Source of the DNA: Amycolatopsis taiwanensis DSM 45107
GTDB taxonomy: Bacteria > Actinomycetota > Actinomycetes > Mycobacteriales > Pseudonocardiaceae
DNA: 64,000 nucleotides
NCBI RefSeq assembly: GCF_000519205.1
Contig: NZ_JAFB01000013.1
Span: forward strand, 62,001 to 126,000
Direction: 5' to 3'
The position numbers and the translations under genes were made by a program. The notes under the pieces were generated by a model. That model was not told the origin of the DNA. It saw only the letters and a program-made list of their open reading frames with translations, and ran no database searches. How positions within the stretch are numbered: position 1 is the first letter of the stretch; each line of letters starts with the position of its first letter. Of the stretch, positions 59,503-64,000 are shown one piece after another.

Positions 59503-60438
59503 ATGAGCGCCACGGGCGAGGAGACCACGACAGAGCAGGTGGAGATCCGGGCGGTCCCGGTCCGGCACTACGGGCGGTGGATCGCGGGCGCGATCATCCT
59601 GGTGATCGCGGTGATCGTGGTGCGCAGCATCGCCACGAACGAAAACATGCAGTGGAACGTGGTCGGCGACTACCTGTTCAACGGCCGGATCCTGCACGGC
59701 CTGCAGAACACGCTGATCCTCACCGGGGTCTCGATGGTGATCGGGGTGATCGGCGGCATCCTGCTCGCGGTGATGCGGCTGTCGCCGAACCCCCTCACCT
59801 CGGGCACGGCGGGCATCTACATCTGGCTGTTCCGCGGCACGCCGCTGATCACCCAGCTGATCATCTGGAACTATCTGGCGCTGTTCTACCCGCGGCTGGG
59901 CATCGGGATCCCGTTCGGCCCGACCTTCGTGAGCGCGGACACCAACCACCTGATCACGCCGCTGGCCGCCGCACTGCTGGGGCTGGGCCTGAACGAGGCC
60001 GCGTACATGGCTGAAATCGTGCGCAGCGGCATCCTGTCGGTGGACGAGGGGCAACTCGAAGCGGCGAGCGCACTGGGCATGTCGCGTGGCAAGACGCTGC
60101 GGCGGATCATCCTGCCGCAGGCCATGCGGGTGATCATCCCGCCGACCGGCAACGAGACGATCTCCATGCTCAAGACCACCTCGCTGGTGGTCGTCATCGG
60201 CTACTTCGAGCTGATGCTCTCGGCGGAGGAGATCTACGCGCAGAACTACAAGATCGCGCCGCTGCTGATCGTGGCCGCGCTGTGGTACCTGTTCCTGACC
60301 TCGATCCTCACGCTGATCCAGCAACAGATCGAGAGACGGTTCTCGCGAGGGTCGTCGCGTTCGGTGCCTCAGAAAACCTGGGCCGCGCGCCTGCTCGGCT
60401 TCAGGTTCGGTTCGCGGTCGGAAGGGCAAGTGCGATGA
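59503..60438 (+). CDS. Polar amino acid ABC transporter permease
   Basis: A 311-residue permease of the HisM/GlnP family. A leading transmembrane segment at about 22-42 precedes the core ([30 protein letters not shown] loop [20 protein letters not shown]). It lies four bases after the binding-protein stop, and its stop overlaps the ATPase start (ATGA). The basic C-terminal tail is longer than usual. Confidence 0.93.
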   Translation: MSATGEETTTEQVEIRAVPVRHYGRWIAGAIILVIAVIVVRSIATNENMQWNVVGDYLFNGRILHGLQNTLILTGVSMVIGVIGGILLAVMRLSPNPLTSGTAGIYIWLFRGTPLITQLIIWNYLALFYPRLGIGIPFGPTFVSADTNHLITPLAAALLGLGLNEAAYMAEIVRSGILSVDEGQLEAASALGMSRGKTLRRIILPQAMRVIIPPTGNETISMLKTTSLVVVIGYFELMLSAEEIYAQNYKIAPLLIVAALWYLFLTSILTLIQQQIERRFSRGSSRSVPQKTWAARLLGFRFGSRSEGQVR

Positions 60439-61208
60439 CACCCTTGGTCCAGGGCCAGGGAATCCACAAGCGGTTCGGCCGTCTGGAGGTGCTCAAAGGC
60501 ATCGACTTCGAGGTCATGCCGCAGGAGGTCGCCTGCGTCATCGGGCCGTCCGGCTCGGGCAAGTCGACGTTGCTGCGGTGCATCAACCACCTGGAAAAGA
60601 TCGACGCCGGGCGGCTGTTCGTGGATGGCCAGCTCATCGGGTACCGGCAGCGCGGAGAGAAGCTCTACGAGTTGCGCGAGCGGGAGATCGCCGGCCAGCG
60701 CCGGGACATCGGCATGGTGTTCCAGCGGTTCAACCTGTTCCCGCACATGACGGCGCTGGAAAACGTGATGGAGGCGCCGGTCCAGGTGCGGCGGGAGAAC
60801 CGGGACTCGGTCCGGCAACGGTCTCGCGAACTGCTCGACCGGGTCGGCTTGGCGGACAAGGAAAAGGCCTATCCCGCGCAGCTTTCCGGCGGCCAGCAGC
60901 AGCGGGTGGCGATCGCGCGGGCGCTGGCGATGCAACCGAAGCTGATGCTTTTTGACGAGCCGACCTCGGCGCTGGACCCCGAACTGGTCGGTGACGTGCT
61001 CGGCGTGATGCGCCAGCTCGCGCAGGACGGCATGACCATGATCGTGGTGACGCACGAGATGCAGTTCGCCCGTGAAGTCGCCGACAAGGTGCTGTTCATG
61101 GACGGCGGCGTCGTGGTCGAGGAGGGGACGCCGGAACAGGTCGTCGGGAACCCGAGCCACGAGCGCACCCGTTCCTTCCTCGCCCGCGTGCTCAACCCGA
61201 ACGCCTGA
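60435..61208 (+). CDS. Polar amino acid ABC transporter ATP-binding protein
   Basis: A 257-residue ATPase. Walker [10 protein letters not shown], signature [10 protein letters not shown], Walker B LMLFDEP, and switch His in VTHEMQFA are all intact. The end [20 protein letters not shown] is typical of GlnQ/HisP-type proteins. ATG 60435 was chosen from the overlap with the permease stop. Completes a three-gene importer operon. Confidence 0.94.
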   Translation: MTPLVQGQGIHKRFGRLEVLKGIDFEVMPQEVACVIGPSGSGKSTLLRCINHLEKIDAGRLFVDGQLIGYRQRGEKLYELREREIAGQRRDIGMVFQRFNLFPHMTALENVMEAPVQVRRENRDSVRQRSRELLDRVGLADKEKAYPAQLSGGQQQRVAIARALAMQPKLMLFDEPTSALDPELVGDVLGVMRQLAQDGMTMIVVTHEMQFAREVADKVLFMDGGVVVEEGTPEQVVGNPSHERTRSFLARVLNPNA

Positions 61209-61229
61209 GAGTCCACATTGGACGCGGGC

Positions 61230-61706
61230 TCAGGTGACGGCTCGGTAGTAGTAGAACATCGGCTCGGTCGCCCCGGGCTCGGTGTTGGTGAAGCCGTGCG
61301 ATTCGTAGAAGCGACGCGTGTCGATGTCGTCGCCGTCGACGTTGATTTCGAGTTCCTCCGCACCGCGTTCGCGCGCCAGGCGGCACGCGGCTTCGAGCAG
61401 GAAATGTCCGAACCTTTGTCCGCGCCGGTCAGGCCGCACATAGAGCTCGTCCAGCAGCGCCGACGGCCCCTTGTGCCAGACGTTCGGCCGGAAGGAGAGC
61501 ACCGCGACCCCGACCGCCGGCTCACCGGCGAGCAGCACGACGACCTGGTCACCTGGGATGAGTTCCCGCAGCCGTTCGGTGAGCGCAGCCGTCCCCGGTG
61601 TCGGCGAATCGAATTCGCGATTGAAGGCGTCCAGCAACTCGGCCGCGACGGCGGCATCGGACGCCACCGCCTGCCGTACCGGGCGTTCGTGTCCGGTTAC
61701 CACCAT
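61230..61706 (-). CDS. GNAT family N-acetyltransferase
   Basis: A 158-residue GNAT: the fold starts RQAVASDAAVAAELLDAF, with LDELYVRPDRRGQRFGHFLLEAA as the acetyl-CoA loop and FYESHGFTN near the end. ATG 61706 follows GGAAAG. It is convergent with the amino acid importer, with a 21-bp gap. Substrate unknown. Confidence 0.88.
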   Translation of the reverse strand: MVVTGHERPVRQAVASDAAVAAELLDAFNREFDSPTPGTAALTERLRELIPGDQVVVLLAGEPAVGVAVLSFRPNVWHKGPSALLDELYVRPDRRGQRFGHFLLEAACRLARERGAEELEINVDGDDIDTRRFYESHGFTNTEPGATEPMFYYYRAVT

Positions 61707-61767
61707 GTCGCCAGCTTTCCCGCCCGACCGGCGGCTCGCAATGCAATTCGGTCGCGGCATTGGAGGC

Positions 61768-62772
61768 TCAGGCAGGCCCGGGCTGTTTCAGGTCGTAGGT
61801 CGAGGGCGCGACCCGGACCAGCCGGTCGTTCGCGTTGAGGGCGTTTCGCAGGCCCTCGCGGGTGATCGGCTTGTCCAGCCGGGCCCGGATCTCGTCCAGG
61901 TGCAATGGCCCGCCCTGGGCCTCGATCAGCCGGGCAGCCTGGTTCGCACTCGATCGGGGCGGCCCCGGGTAAGGCTCGATGTCCCAGCTGGCCAGCGCGA
62001 ACGTGCTGGGCGCGGCCCGGATGAACCGGCCGTCGGCGTTGAGCCGGTTGTACAGCGGTCCCCGGCTGAACCTCCGGGACAGCCGGGGCAGGATCTCGTC
62101 GAGGTGCAGCGGCGCACCCTGACGTTCCAGCAGGTCGGCCACCAGATCGGTCGCGCTGGGGCCGCGCGAACTCCGTTTTGCCGGCGAGATGCGGTCCTTC
62201 ACCCGGTGCAGGGTGTGCCGGGGCTGACGCAGTTCGACCGGGGAAACCCGGTAACCGCAGCGGCCGAGCCAGGCGACGAGTTCGGTGTCGGTCATGGTGA
62301 AACCGGCGGCCGCGAGCACTCCCGCCGGGGTGCGGCCGCCCAGTTCCTGCACGGCCGACCTGGTGGCGGTCACGGCGGAGGGCAGATCCGGTACCGCGAC
62401 CCAGCCGTCGGCGACTTCGAAAATACCGCCGAAGTGCGCGAGCACCCGCCAGGCGGCGACATTCGGCGTGATCACCGGATAATCCAGCTCGGGATGGTCG
62501 GCGAGCAGACGATCGAACGGGACAACGGGCACTATTTCCGCGCGCAGCCGATCGCACCAGGCCCGTAGCGGTCCGTCCCGGGCGATCGCCCGGCGCACCC
62601 GGCCGGAGAATGCGGCTTCGATTTCCTGTCGTTGTTCCGCAGTGGCGGGTAAGTACTGACCGGACCAGCGGTAGGCGGCGCCTTCGTCCGCCCACAATCG
62701 GCGCCGCAGGGTGGCCAGTTCGCCGTAAGTCACCGCACCGGTGACCGCTTTCAACTCCGCGAGGGCCTCCAC
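61768..62772 (-). CDS. Protein with two tandem winged-helix (HARE-HTH-like) repeats
   Basis: A 334-residue protein from GTG 62772. The N-terminal 200 residues are of unknown fold (RRRLWADEGAAYRWSG, WRVLAHFGGIFEVADGW). The C-terminal part holds two internal repeats: residues 205-264 and 275-328 share LHLDEI..RL, R..L.N.LNA..R..R.APST, the pattern of HARE-HTH or sigma-factor-like winged helices. It probably binds nucleic acid. The start has no clear ribosome binding site, and the gene's 5' end adjoins the large dispersed repeat at 62808-63103, so an original start may have been lost. Confidence 0.65.
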   Translation of the reverse strand: MEALAELKAVTGAVTYGELATLRRRLWADEGAAYRWSGQYLPATAEQRQEIEAAFSGRVRRAIARDGPLRAWCDRLRAEIVPVVPFDRLLADHPELDYPVITPNVAAWRVLAHFGGIFEVADGWVAVPDLPSAVTATRSAVQELGGRTPAGVLAAAGFTMTDTELVAWLGRCGYRVSPVELRQPRHTLHRVKDRISPAKRSSRGPSATDLVADLLERQGAPLHLDEILPRLSRRFSRGPLYNRLNADGRFIRAAPSTFALASWDIEPYPGPPRSSANQAARLIEAQGGPLHLDEIRARLDKPITREGLRNALNANDRLVRVAPSTYDLKQPGPA

Positions 62773-62807
62773 GTCATCGACGATAGCGCGATAGTTATTG
62801 AGAACGT

Positions 62808-63103
62808 GAGGAAGAGCACGTTTGGTGACACAGCACAACGGTGCCTTGTGGGGCTTGCCCGCACGCCCCCGACTGGGGCAAGCCCCACAGACCGCTCTGT
62901 CTTTGGTGGCTCCGCCCCACGCCCCTGACTGGGGGCAAGCCCCAGACGCTCTGTCTTGTGATGGCTCCGCCCCCACACCCCCGACTGGGGGCAAGCCCCC
63001 AGACCCCCTGCACGTGAGCGGGGAGGCAGGCCGCTGTCGTGGTCGACCGGCAGCCGACGAGGCGAAGTCACGGCCTGTCTGCCCGAACACGTTCCGAACA
63101 ACG
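62808..63103 (-). repeat. Dispersed intergenic repeat, copy 4, with insert
   Basis: In reverse orientation it has the same outer blocks as copy 1 (AACGTGTTCGGGCAG, CAGGCCGTGAC, CACGTGCAG, then TTGTGCTGTGTCACC), but with about 168 extra bases (62841-63008) between CACGTGCAG and TTGTGCTG. That insert is the 56-bp tandem array. It fills most of the 422-bp gap 62773-63194. Confidence 0.75.
62865..63008 (-). repeat. 56-bp tandem repeat inside copy 4
   Basis: The marker GACTGGGG begins at 62871, 62927 and 62983, exactly 56 bp apart. Each unit has a CTGGGGGC-AA-GCCCCCAG-type hairpin and a CTCTGTCTT/GGCTCCGCCCC part; the third unit is cut short. A single hairpin with its flank is at 36350-36390. Confidence 0.8.
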
Positions 63104-63194
63104 CTGCGCGGCAGGCAATGGAACTTCTCGCCTTTACGAACCGTCCCAGTAAAGTCGGCACGCTATTCGAGCCGTAAGCGGAGGAGAGACGCCA

Positions 63195-64000
63195 ATGGCA
63201 GTGGACGAAGCGGGGCCGGCCAGGCGTGCGCTGCCGTTGGATCCGTTCTCCGGAATACCGCACACGCGATATCACCTGGCCGCGGCGGAGCTGCTGAAAC
63301 CGTTCCTGGAACAGGAGACCGGGGTACTGCAGCGCTGGCGGAACAGGCAGGTCACCAACGCGCCGATCGTCGAGGTGGAAAACGCCTACATCACCGGCCG
63401 GCTCGATCTGCGGGGCGCGGATCTGGATTACCTGTTCCGGTTCGAGAACTGCCGGTTCGAGTTCCCGCCCGACGTGCGTGAGGCGAAGCTGCTGGGGTTG
63501 GTGTTCCGGCGTTGCTGGCTGCCCGGGCTGAAGGCGCGGAACCTGCGCAGCCGCAATGACGTGCGGTTGATCGGATGCACGGTCGAGGTGCCGGAGATCG
63601 CCGACGGTGAGACCGCGGTGCAGCGGGCCAGCCGCCGGGATCGGGGTCTGCCGGACGCGGCGATCAACCTCACCGACGCCGTGGTGGAGGGGTCGGTGGT
63701 GCTGACCCGCACCGAGGTCAACCACCCGAAGGGCAGGGCGATCCAGGCCGACCGGCTGCTGATCACCGGTGCGCTGCTGGCCTATCGCCTGCGAGCACTC
63801 GGCGAGGTGCGCCTGCCGGGCATGCGGGTCGGCGGTAACGTCAACTTTTCCGGCGCCCGGCTGGAGAATCCCGCGCGGTTCGCGCTGGACGGTACCGGGG
63901 CTCAGATCGGCGGCAGCCTGCTGTGCGAGGTGGACACCTTCGGCAGCACCGATCGGCATCAGCCGTTCGTCGCCCGCGGGGAGTTGCACCTGCCGAGCGC
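63195..64000 (+). CDS. Pentapeptide-repeat-like hypothetical protein, 5' part
   Basis: Starts at ATG 63195 after GCGGAGGAGAG and runs off the window, with 268 residues visible. After a 50-residue helical head, the chain has many turns of a beta-helix-like pattern (ITGRLDLRGADLDYLFRFENCRF; RLIGCTVEVPE; NLTDAVVEGSVVL; NVNFSGARLENPARF). Similar actinobacterial proteins carry the label membrane-associated oxidoreductase without proof. No signal peptide. Function unknown. Confidence 0.75.
   Translation, partial: MAVDEAGPARRALPLDPFSGIPHTRYHLAAAELLKPFLEQETGVLQRWRNRQVTNAPIVEVENAYITGRLDLRGADLDYLFRFENCRFEFPPDVREAKLLGLVFRRCWLPGLKARNLRSRNDVRLIGCTVEVPEIADGETAVQRASRRDRGLPDAAINLTDAVVEGSVVLTRTEVNHPKGRAIQADRLLITGALLAYRLRALGEVRLPGMRVGGNVNFSGARLENPARFALDGTGAQIGGSLLCEVDTFGSTDRHQPFVARGELHLPS

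Noticed and set aside
62865-63008. 56-bp repeats as a CRISPR array
   Set aside because: Units are contiguous and similar throughout, with no unique spacers, and there are no cas genes.

Overview
The window looks like a chromosomal stretch from a high-GC actinomycete, most likely a Pseudonocardiaceae member such as Amycolatopsis (inference from very high GC, strong third-position GC, many GTG/TTG starts, and families such as a YcnI-CopC-CopD block, a TM0106-type nuclease and XRE-TPR/phosphotransferase pairs). It shows no rRNA, tRNA, CRISPR array, transposase, integrase or prophage gene. It is mostly housekeeping and accessory metabolism in short operons. Many operons have stop/start overlaps of 1 to 11 nt and a divergent regulator.

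Layout. 1-4.4 kb: the end of a peptide ABC transporter, an SDR, an amidase and a large unknown protein. 4.5-7 kb: a lipoprotein resembling the FtsX extracellular domain, then two coupled CitE/malyl-CoA lyase family genes. 7.1-10 kb: a membrane Ser/Thr kinase with an RsiV-like sensor domain and an unknown protein. 10-12.7 kb: divergent aldonolactone oxidase and PLP aldolase/deaminase genes. 12.8-17.1 kb: ArsR/SRPBCC pair, then a TetR gene divergent from a beta-glucosidase/MFS operon. 17.3-20.7 kb: two small unknowns divergent from an XRE-TPR regulator and a phosphotransferase. 20.8-23.8 kb: copper-type operon. 24-27.6 kb: betaine-type ABC importer. 27.7-34.9 kb: RecB-like nuclease, a RelE relic, SDRs, a DHA2 exporter with its XRE regulator, and a TetR/SDR pair with clear operators. 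35.1-37.3 kb: NarL-type two-component system and a tiny membrane protein. 37.4-45.8 kb: a surface-glycan-like minus-strand block (acyltransferase, a 1250-residue glycosyltransferase-glycosyltransferase-FkbM fusion, two paralogous membrane proteins). 45.9-50 kb: MsrA, a 21-bp repeat array, acetyltransferase, toxin-antitoxin relics, ArsR, YbaK, an FlK-like thioesterase and an intact YefM/YoeB pair. 50-52.7 kb: ABC exporter and TetR. 52.9-56.5 kb: 2-oxoacid dehydrogenase E1alpha/E1beta/E2. 56.9-61.7 kb: M20 peptidase, polar amino acid importer, acetyltransferase. 61.8-64 kb: a protein with two winged-helix-like repeats, a compound repeat element, and the start of a pentapeptide-like protein.

How the parts work together. 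The importers for peptides, betaines and amino acids, the amidase, the M20 peptidase and the branched-chain or pyruvate dehydrogenase point to nitrogen and carbon scavenging feeding acyl-CoA metabolism. The malyl-CoA lyase family genes fit an ethylmalonyl-CoA or glyoxylate route. The most unusual material is non-coding: a 21-bp tandem array with nearly perfect phase, a four-copy intergenic element with one copy carrying a 56-bp tandem insert, a second two-copy repeat directly upstream of start codons, a very long hairpin and several clean palindromic operators. I did not find one clear new multi-gene defence or mobile system. The best candidates for undescribed biology are the stand-alone FtsX-like lipoprotein, the kinase with an RsiV-like sensor, the glycan fusion cluster and the repeat families.
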